A stretch of DNA of 64,000 bases from assembly GCF_023015885.1 (NCBI RefSeq), contig NZ_JALKBE010000001.1:1-64000 (forward strand), written 5' to 3'. The position numbers and the translations under genes are program-made. The notes under the pieces were generated by a model that had not been told where the DNA came from, made no database searches, and saw nothing but the letters and a program-made list of their open reading frames with translations. Below, piece by piece: positions 45,549-53,130 of the stretch (the stretch's first letter is position 1; each line of letters begins with the position of its first letter). The DNA is from Aliiroseovarius sp. S1123. GTDB lineage: Bacteria > Pseudomonadota > Alphaproteobacteria > Rhodobacterales > Rhodobacteraceae.

Positions 45549-46442
45549 TTAATCGCGCCCGGTTCCTAGCTGTGCCGAGACCATCGCCATGAAGGCGGGC
45601 CATGCCTCGGGATCGTTCACGGTTTTGTCGCGGCAACCCGGATTGCAGAAGCCCCAGACCTGTCCGTTCAGCTTCAGATAATCGGTGACCGGATCGCCGG
45701 AATAGGGGCAGGCGTCGTTGATCGACGGGCCACTACAGGCGACGGCCACCAAGGGGGCGGGGCCGGGCCAGTCCGACAGGGGCAACCCGTCGATATAGGG
45801 CACCGGATCATAGGATTTCAAAAGCCCCATAGCACGCCAGCGGCGAAAGGCCGGATCTGCCAGATGCGCGGCCACATAGGCCTGCGCGTCGGCGCTGACC
45901 GGCAAGCTAAACCCGGCAATCCGCGCGGCCACGGGGGCATAGAACACATCTGCCAGCGAGTAATCACCGAACAGCCAAGGGCTGTTGTCACGACCAAATT
46001 TCGCACGTGCAATCGACCAGAGTTCTTCGATGCGGGTCAGATCGGCCAAAACCGACTCGGACGGTTCAAATCCCTCGACAACGCCCAAAAGTTGCATCGG
46101 GCAATCGCCGCGCAACGCGCCAAAGCCAGAGTGCATCTCGGCCACCAGCCACCGCGCCAGCGCACGGGCGGCCGGGTCTTCGGGCCAAAGACCAGCATCG
46201 GGGTGACGCTCGGCCAAGGTTTCGGCCATCGCCAGAGTATCGCCTACCGGAACGCCGTCCGGCGTCTTCATGACTGGCACGAACCGCGCTGGCGCCAGTT
46301 CGGCCAAATCTTCTTTCAACGTGCCGCTATAGAGGCCAGCCAAATGGGTGCGGAAGGGGATGTTGAACGCTTCGAACATCAGCCATCCGCGTAGGGACCA
46401 GCTGGAAAACGTCTGGTCGCCGATATAAAGATCATAACTCAT
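45549..46442 (-). CDS. Glutathione S-transferase fused to a C-terminal YHS/TRASH-like Cys domain
   Basis: A 297-residue protein. Residues 1-80 form a thioredoxin-fold GST domain with a Ser-containing FSSWSLRGW segment and FVPVMKT cis-Pro; residues 90-205 form the helical GST domain. An additional 226-290 segment has ACSGPS...ACPYSGDPV, then WGFCNPGCRDK and NDPEAWP, with C236, C245, C266 and C270. This spacing resembles YHS/TRASH metal-binding domains. The combination suggests a glutathione-linked enzyme with a metal-binding tail; the substrate is unknown. Confidence 0.83.
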   Translation of the reverse strand: MSYDLYIGDQTFSSWSLRGWLMFEAFNIPFRTHLAGLYSGTLKEDLAELAPARFVPVMKTPDGVPVGDTLAMAETLAERHPDAGLWPEDPAARALARWLVAEMHSGFGALRGDCPMQLLGVVEGFEPSESVLADLTRIEELWSIARAKFGRDNSPWLFGDYSLADVFYAPVAARIAGFSLPVSADAQAYVAAHLADPAFRRWRAMGLLKSYDPVPYIDGLPLSDWPGPAPLVAVACSGPSINDACPYSGDPVTDYLKLNGQVWGFCNPGCRDKTVNDPEAWPAFMAMVSAQLGTGRD

Positions 46443-46499
46443 AGGCTTAGATTAGCGAGACGTGGCCTGCGCGCAATTTCCCATTTGTGACGTAGCTGT

Positions 46500-47084
46500 T
46501 CACGGCAGGTGATTGATCGCCTCAACTGACCATGCCGCTCCGTCCCAATGCAGTCGCGTGACTGACAGGTTGTCGATCTTATGGCCAAGCGCGTCATAGG
46601 CCGTCATGCGGCCCGCCTGTGCAATCTGGGTCAGGATCACACCGAAATGGGCCACTGCGATGACGTGCCGGTGGCCTGCGCCATTCAGCACATCCACCAC
46701 GCCGGACACGCGCGCAGCCAGTTGGTTCCAGCTTTCGCCCCCCGGGGCCACGTGATCCCCCGGCGTTTCCCAAAAGGCGCGTGACAGGTCCGGATCGCGG
46801 GCCGAGACCTCTTGCCAGCCCAACCCGTCCCAGTCACCAAAGTGAAACTCGCGCAGGTCGCGGTGATGTGGCAGGCGTGTCCGCCCATCCCCGATCGCGT
46901 CCGCTGTAGCCGAGGCACGGATCAGATCGCTTGAGATCACTGCCGCGCTATCCGGCAGATGATCCGACAATCGTGCCAAGGCGGCCTTGTCTGACAGATC
47001 CGCTGGCAGATCCCGCCAACCCACCATGTTCTTGGCATGGGTCGGGCCGTGACGCACCCACCACCATGTGACAGGCGTGGTCAT
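46500..47084 (-). CDS. Histidine phosphatase, alpha-ribazole phosphatase (CobC)-like
   Basis: A 194-residue phosphoglycerate-mutase-fold phosphatase. The phosphorylated His lies in VRHGPTH; LREFHFGDWDG and the second catalytic His in VAHFGVI complete the site. The ATG at 47084 overlaps the cobU stop (ATGA), which favours alpha-ribazole-5-phosphate phosphatase (CobC) in cobalamin lower-ligand assembly. General histidine phosphatases look alike, so the specific substrate rests mainly on context. Confidence 0.82.
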   Translation of the reverse strand: MTTPVTWWWVRHGPTHAKNMVGWRDLPADLSDKAALARLSDHLPDSAAVISSDLIRASATADAIGDGRTRLPHHRDLREFHFGDWDGLGWQEVSARDPDLSRAFWETPGDHVAPGGESWNQLAARVSGVVDVLNGAGHRHVIAVAHFGVILTQIAQAGRMTAYDALGHKIDNLSVTRLHWDGAAWSVEAINHLP

Positions 47085-47617
47085 GGCGCACCTTCGGGCA
47101 GAGTACCCTTCAACGCCAAGGGGAGACCGGCCATTACCGTGACCACCAGATCTGCCCGCTGGGCGATGCGCTGGTTCAGCTCTCCTTGCGCCTGCCGGAA
47201 CCTCCGTGCCAGTGCGTTTTCCGGGACGATCCCTGCGCCGACCTCGTTCGAGACGACAACCACCGGGGCCGCGCAGTCGATCATGGCTTCGAACAGAGTG
47301 GTTTCCGCCGCGCCCAGATCGGTTTCTGCAAACAGCTGGTTTGACAGCCACATGGTCGCGCAATCGAACAGAACGACTTCGTTCGCGTGCGCGCAGTCAA
47401 GGGCCACGGACCCCTCCAAGGGCGCCTCAATCGTGCGCCAACCGTCACCCCGTCGCGCTTGGTGGCGGGCGATCTTGTCGTCCATCTCGGCGTCAAAGGA
47501 CTGCGCCGTGGCGATGTAAAGCATCGGGCGACCGGTGGCAGCAACCAGCCGTTCGGCATATTCCGACTTGCCGGATGCCGCGCCGCCCAGCACGAGGGTT
47601 AAGGGGGGAAGTGTCAT
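47081..47617 (-). CDS. cobU: Adenosylcobinamide kinase/guanylyltransferase CobU (CobP)
   Basis: A 178-residue bifunctional enzyme that phosphorylates adenosylcobinamide and adds GMP. The P-loop GGAASGKSEYAE, YIATAQSFDAEMDDKIARHQ with the guanylylated His, DCATMWLSNQL and VVSNEVGAGIVPE are all conserved. The ATG at 47617 is preferred (GGA 5 bp upstream) over 47623. No cobalamin riboswitch was seen in the 88 bp upstream. Confidence 0.93.
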   Translation of the reverse strand: MTLPPLTLVLGGAASGKSEYAERLVAATGRPMLYIATAQSFDAEMDDKIARHQARRGDGWRTIEAPLEGSVALDCAHANEVVLFDCATMWLSNQLFAETDLGAAETTLFEAMIDCAAPVVVVSNEVGAGIVPENALARRFRQAQGELNQRIAQRADLVVTVMAGLPLALKGTLPEGAP

Positions 47618-47705
47618 GCTCATCCATCTGACGTGGCATTGCGACACATGGCGCGTCAAGGCGAAAGCGCTTGAGCGCTGCGTGCCCGCCCCCTAGCCTG
47701 ATCTT

Positions 47706-48491
47706 ATGAAACAGTTGTTGTTTGCCCTGATCTTGTCTGCTGCGCCCGCCTTAGCCCAGCAGGCCGCGCTGACTGCGGACGACCTGTCGCGCCTGAAGGC
47801 GGCGGATGTCGTCCTTCTGGGCGAAGTGCATGACAACCCTACCCATCACGAGATGCAGGCGCAGATCGTGCAGGACGTGGCCCCGGCTGCGCTTGTGATC
47901 GAGATGTTGGGGCAAGCGGACGCCACCACCTTGGCCGCCAATCCCGCCGCGTTCGCAGAGCGCTGGGCACAGACCGGATGGCCTGACTTCCAGATGTATC
48001 TACCGATTTTTCAAGCGCATGAGGGCCCGATCATTGGGGCCGCCGTCCCCCGCGATGTAGCGCGCGCAACGTATGCGGATGGGGTCACGGCGCATTTTCA
48101 AGGGGATGCGGCGGCCTATGGCTTGACGGATGCGTTGCCCGAGGATCAACGGTCCCAGAGGACCGAGTTGCAGTTTCAGGCCCATTGCGAAGCCATGCCG
48201 CGCGAGATGATGGGCGGTATGATCGAGGTGCAACGTCTGCGCGATGCCACGCTAGCCGCAGGGGTGGTTCAGGCCGTCGCCGACACGGATGGTCTGGTGG
48301 TGGTCATCACTGGAAACGGCCACGCGCGCAAAGATTGGGGCGCGCCTGCCTATCTGGCGCGGGTTGCGCCGGATCTGGACGTGATCTCGGTCGGGCAGGG
48401 CGAGGATGGCGTGCCGCCCGAAGGCGGGTTTGACATTGTTCTAGACGCGCCAGCGCCGGACCGCCCGGATCCATGTGAACAGTTCAAATAG
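47706..48491 (+). CDS. ChaN family (haem-binding uptake, DUF399) exported protein
   Basis: A 261-residue protein with a signal peptide (cleavage near ALAQ, residue 18). The family motif LLGEVHDNPTHHEMQ, VIEMLG and the C-terminal VVVITGNGHARKDWGAP are ChaN-like. ChaN proteins in Campylobacter and Vibrio bind haem and are iron-regulated; here no Fur box was recognised. The protein lacks an obvious lipobox, so it is probably periplasmic. It is a single gene divergent from cobU. Confidence 0.83.
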   Translation: MKQLLFALILSAAPALAQQAALTADDLSRLKAADVVLLGEVHDNPTHHEMQAQIVQDVAPAALVIEMLGQADATTLAANPAAFAERWAQTGWPDFQMYLPIFQAHEGPIIGAAVPRDVARATYADGVTAHFQGDAAAYGLTDALPEDQRSQRTELQFQAHCEAMPREMMGGMIEVQRLRDATLAAGVVQAVADTDGLVVVITGNGHARKDWGAPAYLARVAPDLDVISVGQGEDGVPPEGGFDIVLDAPAPDRPDPCEQFK

Positions 48492-48557
48492 AAGCTGCCC
48501 ATTGAAAGGCAGGCTGCGGTCCCGTAACTGTTTGATTGTACTTCAAAGGGGATCCCC

Positions 48558-49757
48558 ATGCTGGCTGGCAAACACATCCTTCTGATCATCGGCGGCGGCA
48601 TCGCGGCCTTTAAATCCTTGGACCTGATCCGGCGCCTGCGTGAACGCGGGGCCGAGGTCACGCCCGTGATCACCAAAGCCGGGCAAGAATTCGTGACGCC
48701 TCTGTCCGCGTCCGGACTTGCGGCGAACAAGGTTTACACCGATCTGTTTGACCTGACCGACGAGGCCGAGATGGGCCATATCGAATTGTCGCGCGCTGCC
48801 GATCTGGTGGTGGTCGCACCTGCCACGGCCGACCTGTTAGGCAAGATGGCGGGGGGGCTGGCGAACGATCTCGCCTCGACCCTGCTGATGGCGACGGACA
48901 AGCGTGTGCTGGTCGCGCCCGCAATGAACGTGCGCATGTGGGAGCACCCGGCCTGTCAGCGCAATGTTGAAACTTTGAAAGGCGACGGCGTGTTGTTCGT
49001 CGGCCCGAATGATGGCGCGATGGCCTGTGGCGAGTTCGGTCCGGGTCGCATGTCCGAACCGCTCGAGATTGTGTCTGCCGTTGAAGCTGCGCTGATGGAC
49101 GGCCCTTTGAAGGGCAAGCATGTGCTTGTGACCTCGGGCCCGACGCATGAGCCGATTGATCCGGTGCGCTACATCGCCAACCGATCATCGGGCGCGCAGG
49201 GCACCGCGCTGGGCCGCGCCTTGGCCGCGCTTGGTGCGGATGTGACCTTTGTCACCGGCCCCGCCGACGTGCCCCCGCCCGAGGGCGTGAAGGTGGTAAA
49301 GGTGCAATCTGCGCAAGAGATGTTGAAGGCCGTGAAAGCTGCGCTTCCTGCTGATGCTGCGGTCTTCGCCGCTGCTGTGGCCGACTGGCGTGTCGCCTCG
49401 GCGTCGAATAGCAAGATCAAGAAAGATGCCAAGGGCAGCTTGCCGGTCCTGAAGTTTGCCGAGAATCCGGACATTCTGGCCAAGGTGTCCAAGATGAAGA
49501 AAGGGCGTCCGTCGTTGGTCGTAGGATTTGCTGCGGAAACCGATGACGTCATGGCAAATGCCACCGCGAAACGTGAGCGGAAGGGCTGTGACTGGATCGT
49601 CGCCAATGATGTCAGCCCGGAAACCGGGATCATGGGTGGAAGCGAGAATGCGGTGACGTTGATCTCTGAGGGCGGCGTCGATGTTTGGCCGCGTATGGGC
49701 AAGGACGACGTTGCCCGCCAGCTTGCCGTACGGATTGCGGATGCGTTGGCGGATTAG
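48558..49757 (+). CDS. coaBC: Phosphopantothenoylcysteine decarboxylase/phosphopantothenate-cysteine ligase CoaBC
   Basis: A 399-residue bifunctional enzyme of coenzyme A synthesis. The N-terminal CoaC flavoprotein domain has GGGIAAFKSLDLIRRL, VVAPATADLLGKMAGG, PAMNVRMWEHPA and the catalytic Cys in ACGEFGPGRM. The CoaB domain follows from about residue 185 (VLVTSGPTHEPIDPVRYIAN, VADWR). The length is normal. It ends just before intergenic element copy 5, with dut downstream. Confidence 0.95.
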   Translation: MLAGKHILLIIGGGIAAFKSLDLIRRLRERGAEVTPVITKAGQEFVTPLSASGLAANKVYTDLFDLTDEAEMGHIELSRAADLVVVAPATADLLGKMAGGLANDLASTLLMATDKRVLVAPAMNVRMWEHPACQRNVETLKGDGVLFVGPNDGAMACGEFGPGRMSEPLEIVSAVEAALMDGPLKGKHVLVTSGPTHEPIDPVRYIANRSSGAQGTALGRALAALGADVTFVTGPADVPPPEGVKVVKVQSAQEMLKAVKAALPADAAVFAAAVADWRVASASNSKIKKDAKGSLPVLKFAENPDILAKVSKMKKGRPSLVVGFAAETDDVMANATAKRERKGCDWIVANDVSPETGIMGGSENAVTLISEGGVDVWPRMGKDDVARQLAVRIADALAD

Positions 49758-49763
49758 ATGTCA

Positions 49764-49799
49764 TGCCTCCGGCGGGGATATTTGAAGCAAGAAAATGAG
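49764..49799 (+). repeat. Intergenic 3'-end element, copy 5 (short)
   Basis: GCCTCCGGCGGGGATATTT followed by GAAGCAAGAAAATGAGA, 6 bp after the coaBC stop. Only a short CCTCCGGCGGGG arm replaces the longer hairpin of copies 1 to 4. Its last ATG (49795) is in frame with dut, but the next ATG (49807) fits the dUTPase start better. Confidence 0.75.
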
Positions 49800-49806
49800 A
49801 GGGCCG

Positions 49807-50271
49807 ATGCCACAGATCAATGTCGTTCGTGAAGAGGGGGCAGATGCCTCTGTAGCGCTGCCCTCCTATGAGACCGCCGGGGCGGCTGGCGCCGATCTGC
49901 GTGCCAATCTGCCCGATGCGGATCGTGCCGAAGGGTGGGTTCTTGCCCCGATGGAGCGCCGCATCGTGCCTACCGGGCTGCGCGTCGAGATCCCCGAGGG
50001 ATACGAGATGCAAATCCGGCCTCGGTCTGGTTTGGCGGCAAAGCATGGCGTGACGCTGGCCAATGCGCCGGGCACGATCGACAGCGATTATCGCGGGCCG
50101 CTTGGGGTGATCTTGATCAATCTTGGGGCAGATCCCTTCACCATCGGCCATGGCGAGCGCATCGCGCAGGCGGTGATCGCCCCCGTGGTACAGGCGGACT
50201 ATGTCCAGGTGGATGCGCTGGGTGACACGTCGCGTGGGGCTGGTGGATTCGGGTCGACAGGGCGGGGTTAA
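49807..50271 (+). CDS. dut: dUTP diphosphatase
   Basis: A 154-residue trimeric dUTPase that hydrolyses dUTP to dUMP. The five family motifs are visible, including [34 protein letters not shown] and the C-terminal [10 protein letters not shown] arm. The ATG at 49807 gives the usual N-terminus; an in-frame ATG at 49795 lies in the intergenic element. It is followed after 1 bp by the MoeB-like gene. Confidence 0.95.
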   Translation: MPQINVVREEGADASVALPSYETAGAAGADLRANLPDADRAEGWVLAPMERRIVPTGLRVEIPEGYEMQIRPRSGLAAKHGVTLANAPGTIDSDYRGPLGVILINLGADPFTIGHGERIAQAVIAPVVQADYVQVDALGDTSRGAGGFGSTGRG

Positions 50272-50272
50272 G

Positions 50273-51304
50273 ATGTCTTGGGTCCTTCTGACATTGGCTC
50301 TGATCTGGTTGGGCGGCGCTTATTTGCGGTTTACCAAAGCGCAACGCTGGTATCTGACGGGGCTTGTGGCCGCGGTTGTTTTGCTGAGCTTCGCGGTGCT
50401 GCCCAGTGGCAACCCCATCGCCGCCGGTCTGGGGGGCAACTTCACCATCTGGGCGGTGTTCTTTGCGATGATCGGGCTGGCCGCGCTTTACGGGCGCGGG
50501 CTTGCGTGGTTGAAATCCCGCGTGCCCGATGCGCCGACGGCAGACACAGATGATGGCCCCTTCACGGATACTGAACTGGACCGCTATGCCCGCCACATTG
50601 TGTTGCGCGAAATCGGTGGGCCGGGGCAGGTGGCGCTGAAAGAGGCCCGCGTGCTGGTCATCGGCGCTGGGGGGCTGGGTTCGCCCGTGCTGCTGTATCT
50701 GGCGGCGGCCGGGGTTGGCACCATCGGCGTGATTGATGACGACGTGGTCGATAACTCGAACCTGCAGCGGCAAGTGATCCACCGTGATGCTGACATCGGC
50801 ATCCCCAAAGTCTTCTCGGCCGAGGCCGCGATGAAGGCGCAAAATCCCGCCATCGAGGTCCGTCCGTATAATCGCCGTTTGACCGAGGATGTCACGGACG
50901 AGCTGCTGGCCGAGTATGACCTGGTCGTTGAGGGCTCGGACAACTTCGAAACGCGATATCTGGTGAACCGCGTAGCCGCCAAGCTGGGCAAACCCGTCAT
51001 CGGCGGTGCGCTCAGTCAGTGGGAGGGGCAGGTGTCCACCTTCGACCCTGCAAACGGCGCGCCTTGCTATCAATGCATCTTCCCCGAGGCCCCGGCCCCC
51101 GGTTTGGCGCCGTCCTGTTCAGAAGCCGGCGTTGTCGGCCCGCTGCCTGCCATCATCGGTGGCATCATGGCAACGGAAGCCGTGAAAGAGATCACCGGCG
51201 CGGGCGAGGGCCTGCGCGGCCGGATGCTGATCTATGACGCGATGTATGCGGAAACGCGGGTGATCAAGACCAAGCGGCGCGAGGGGTGTGAGACCTGTGG
51301 GTGA
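50273..51304 (+). CDS. MoeB/ThiF-type E1-like adenylyltransferase with membrane-spanning N-terminus
   Basis: A 343-residue protein. Residues 1-80 contain three hydrophobic segments (about 2-18, 28-44, 56-73) predicted to span the membrane. The E1-like domain begins near 97. GAGGLGS (131-137) binds ATP, C265/C268 (CYQC) and C339/C342 (CETC) form the Zn site, and C282 in SCSEAGVVGPL is the catalytic Cys position. It should adenylate the C-terminus of a MoaD- or ThiS-like sulfur carrier. Soluble MoeB has about 250 residues, so the membrane domain is an addition. It is closely coupled to dut, with a 1-bp gap. Confidence 0.88.
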   Translation: MSWVLLTLALIWLGGAYLRFTKAQRWYLTGLVAAVVLLSFAVLPSGNPIAAGLGGNFTIWAVFFAMIGLAALYGRGLAWLKSRVPDAPTADTDDGPFTDTELDRYARHIVLREIGGPGQVALKEARVLVIGAGGLGSPVLLYLAAAGVGTIGVIDDDVVDNSNLQRQVIHRDADIGIPKVFSAEAAMKAQNPAIEVRPYNRRLTEDVTDELLAEYDLVVEGSDNFETRYLVNRVAAKLGKPVIGGALSQWEGQVSTFDPANGAPCYQCIFPEAPAPGLAPSCSEAGVVGPLPAIIGGIMATEAVKEITGAGEGLRGRMLIYDAMYAETRVIKTKRREGCETCG

Positions 51305-51590
51305 GGCGGCGGTGGCGTCTCTGTGAGGAGAAAGGCCCGGTTACAATGTCTGCAATGAGCCCATATCGGAAGTGCTCCGGAACTTACCTTCGCATGTGCA
51401 ATAACGAAACCCACCGACGCCATCAGTTGCATCGCAGCAAAAAAGCGGCCGTTCGTTATCGGCGCAGCGAAACTTAGAGAGCCTATAACCTTGTTGCGGG
51501 ACAAACGCGCTGACTACTCTTTCGAAATTTCTTGTCCACGAAGTGGATGCGGGCCACTGTGCTACGATAGACCAATTGGTAGGATAGAGA
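51305..51590 (+). other. Gene-free leader region upstream of an unknown membrane protein
   Basis: These 286 bp hold no convincing coding frame. A small inverted repeat (TCCAC-GAA-GTGGA) lies at 51534-51546. The stretch around 51345-51475 looks like a degenerate dispersed intergenic sequence rather than a gene; that is an impression. It may hold the promoter of the gene at 51591. Confidence 0.4.
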
Positions 51591-52514
51591 ATGACATCGT
51601 TTGTATGGCAGATTGTTGGAATGGTCCTGCTGTTTGGGACCGTCTGGCTTGGAAACTTTCTCTGGCGCCATCGCCTTGGTCACAGACCGTCCAGAGTTGA
51701 GGCGCTGGCGGCATTTGTTTTGCTGGGAACGCTGGCTGGAGGGTTTTGGGGTGCATTTGCCTGGTGGCAGAATCTTCCTTACGCTTTTTCTTGGCCCTTG
51801 CCCGGACTGGCAGCCCGAATGTTGGCCGCGGCCGGTTGGTCTTTTGCGCTGGCCTCGGCTCTCGCACTCTGGCGGCCGTATCCGACGCATCTTCGCTTGG
51901 TGCTCTTGATGCTATGGGTCTATTTGGCGCCTCTGACGGCTGCCATTCTTACCCAACATTTGGACCGCTTCGATTTCACGCGAGAGGTCACCGTAGCTTT
52001 CTTCATTATTGTTGTACTTTTGTTGGTGACGAGCTCTTTCTCGCTGCTCGCCCTGCCACGACAAGATCTAGGCACCGAAGAGCCCCCCAATTCTCTTTCT
52101 TCCTGGGCCTTGGGGCTGATCGGAGCTGTGGCCGGATTATGGGCTGTGACTTTGTTTTTGAAACCCGACGGTCCCTGGCCATTGATTTGGCCCTGGCCAG
52201 GCGACGCACTGACCACGCGTTTGATTGCCTCGATGTTCCTGACCATAGCGGTTGGCGCGATAGCCGCACGACCCGACCAACAACTGGGACGTACGGTCTT
52301 TTGGACAACGATCACATATGGTGTGGGCGTTGTGATCGCCGGAGTCGCGCATGTGATGACTGCCGAGCCGTCACCGATGGGATACTCGGACGTGACTTGG
52401 CCGAAATCCTACATGACGGTGTGGGGCGTATTGGGTGCCATTGCAGCCGTTGCACTGGTTGGCTCTTGGCGTTCTGGTGTCGGAAATCCTAGACAGCGGT
52501 CCAGAGATGTCTGA
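51591..52514 (+). CDS. Polytopic membrane protein of unknown function
   Basis: I do not recognise this 307-residue protein. It is very hydrophobic, with about nine predicted helices (near 5-23, 38-58, 72-92, 100-121, 131-152, 171-189, 208-226, 237-258 and 281-298). Loops are short, and no catalytic motif was seen. Wobble positions seem less G+C-rich than in neighbours, which may point to recent acquisition. A GGATAGAGA purine stretch lies before the ATG. It stands alone between the MoeB-like gene and a convergent ParB-like gene. A transport or sensor role is possible but unsupported. Confidence 0.65.
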   Translation: MTSFVWQIVGMVLLFGTVWLGNFLWRHRLGHRPSRVEALAAFVLLGTLAGGFWGAFAWWQNLPYAFSWPLPGLAARMLAAAGWSFALASALALWRPYPTHLRLVLLMLWVYLAPLTAAILTQHLDRFDFTREVTVAFFIIVVLLLVTSSFSLLALPRQDLGTEEPPNSLSSWALGLIGAVAGLWAVTLFLKPDGPWPLIWPWPGDALTTRLIASMFLTIAVGAIAARPDQQLGRTVFWTTITYGVGVVIAGVAHVMTAEPSPMGYSDVTWPKSYMTVWGVLGAIAAVALVGSWRSGVGNPRQRSRDV

Positions 52515-52716
52515 TCGGATTGCTAACATCAGAATTGGGATCTCAACGGCCCTTTTACCCCTTCGGTCAGGATTTCTCGCGTTGAATGGCCGCTATTGGA
52601 AACTGTGCTGCACCGCCACGATACGTTCAGCGATTTAGTTGAAGCGAGGAGGCGAACATTGCTGCATCAGCATCAGGCGGCTTCGTCCCGCACATCCTCC
52701 ATCAGCATCAACCAAA

Positions 52717-52965
52717 TTAGTGCAGTCGTGCGTGCACCTTGTAGCCCTCGATCGTTTCCTCACCCAGCAGCTTCATGGCCTCAAGACGGTGTAACCCTTC
52801 GATCAAGACATAGCCTTTGCTATCCTCGCGAACGCGGATCGGCGTAAGCTGTCCGTTCTCCAGAATATCCTCGGCCAATGTCATGGCTTTCTCTGCCTCT
52901 AGCGTTTTCACGCGCTTGGCCGGCACACGAACGGAAGCGATGGGGAGCGGTTCTTTTTTAAGCAT
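52717..52965 (-). CDS. Small ParB/Srx N-terminal-domain protein
   Basis: An 82-residue protein matching only the ParB N-terminal (ParB/sulfiredoxin-like) fold. It has VRVPAKRVKTLEAEKAMTLAEDI, then NGQLTPIRVRED and YVLIEGLHRLEAMKLLGEETI, which align with the CTPase/nuclease core of ParB. It has no HTH or dimerisation domain, so it is not a partition protein. The ATG at 52965 is preferred; the frame continues upstream to 53100 without family similarity. The function is unknown. The 202 bp between it and the membrane protein gene show nothing recognisable. Confidence 0.75.
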   Translation of the reverse strand: MLKKEPLPIASVRVPAKRVKTLEAEKAMTLAEDILENGQLTPIRVREDSKGYVLIEGLHRLEAMKLLGEETIEGYKVHARLH

Positions 52966-53130
52966 GTCCCAAGCCTGCACGCTGTCACGCGAATTAGCCA
53001 GCGCTTTCGAACAAAGGCTCAGCCCCGCATTACCAAGACCGGCAAAATTCTCTTCCACCTGAGCCAAAACACCGGCCCCCTCTGGCAATCCGCCCCGCAT
53101 CCCCCTAGCTTCCCCTCAAAGGAGATCCCC

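Noticed and set aside
47618-47705. Possible cobalamin riboswitch upstream of cobU.
   Set aside because: The 88-bp gap is too short and shows no B12-box-like sequence.
52966-53100. Extension of the ParB-like gene to an upstream ATG at 53100.
   Set aside because: The additional residues do not resemble the family and overlap the promoter area of the M3 peptidase gene.
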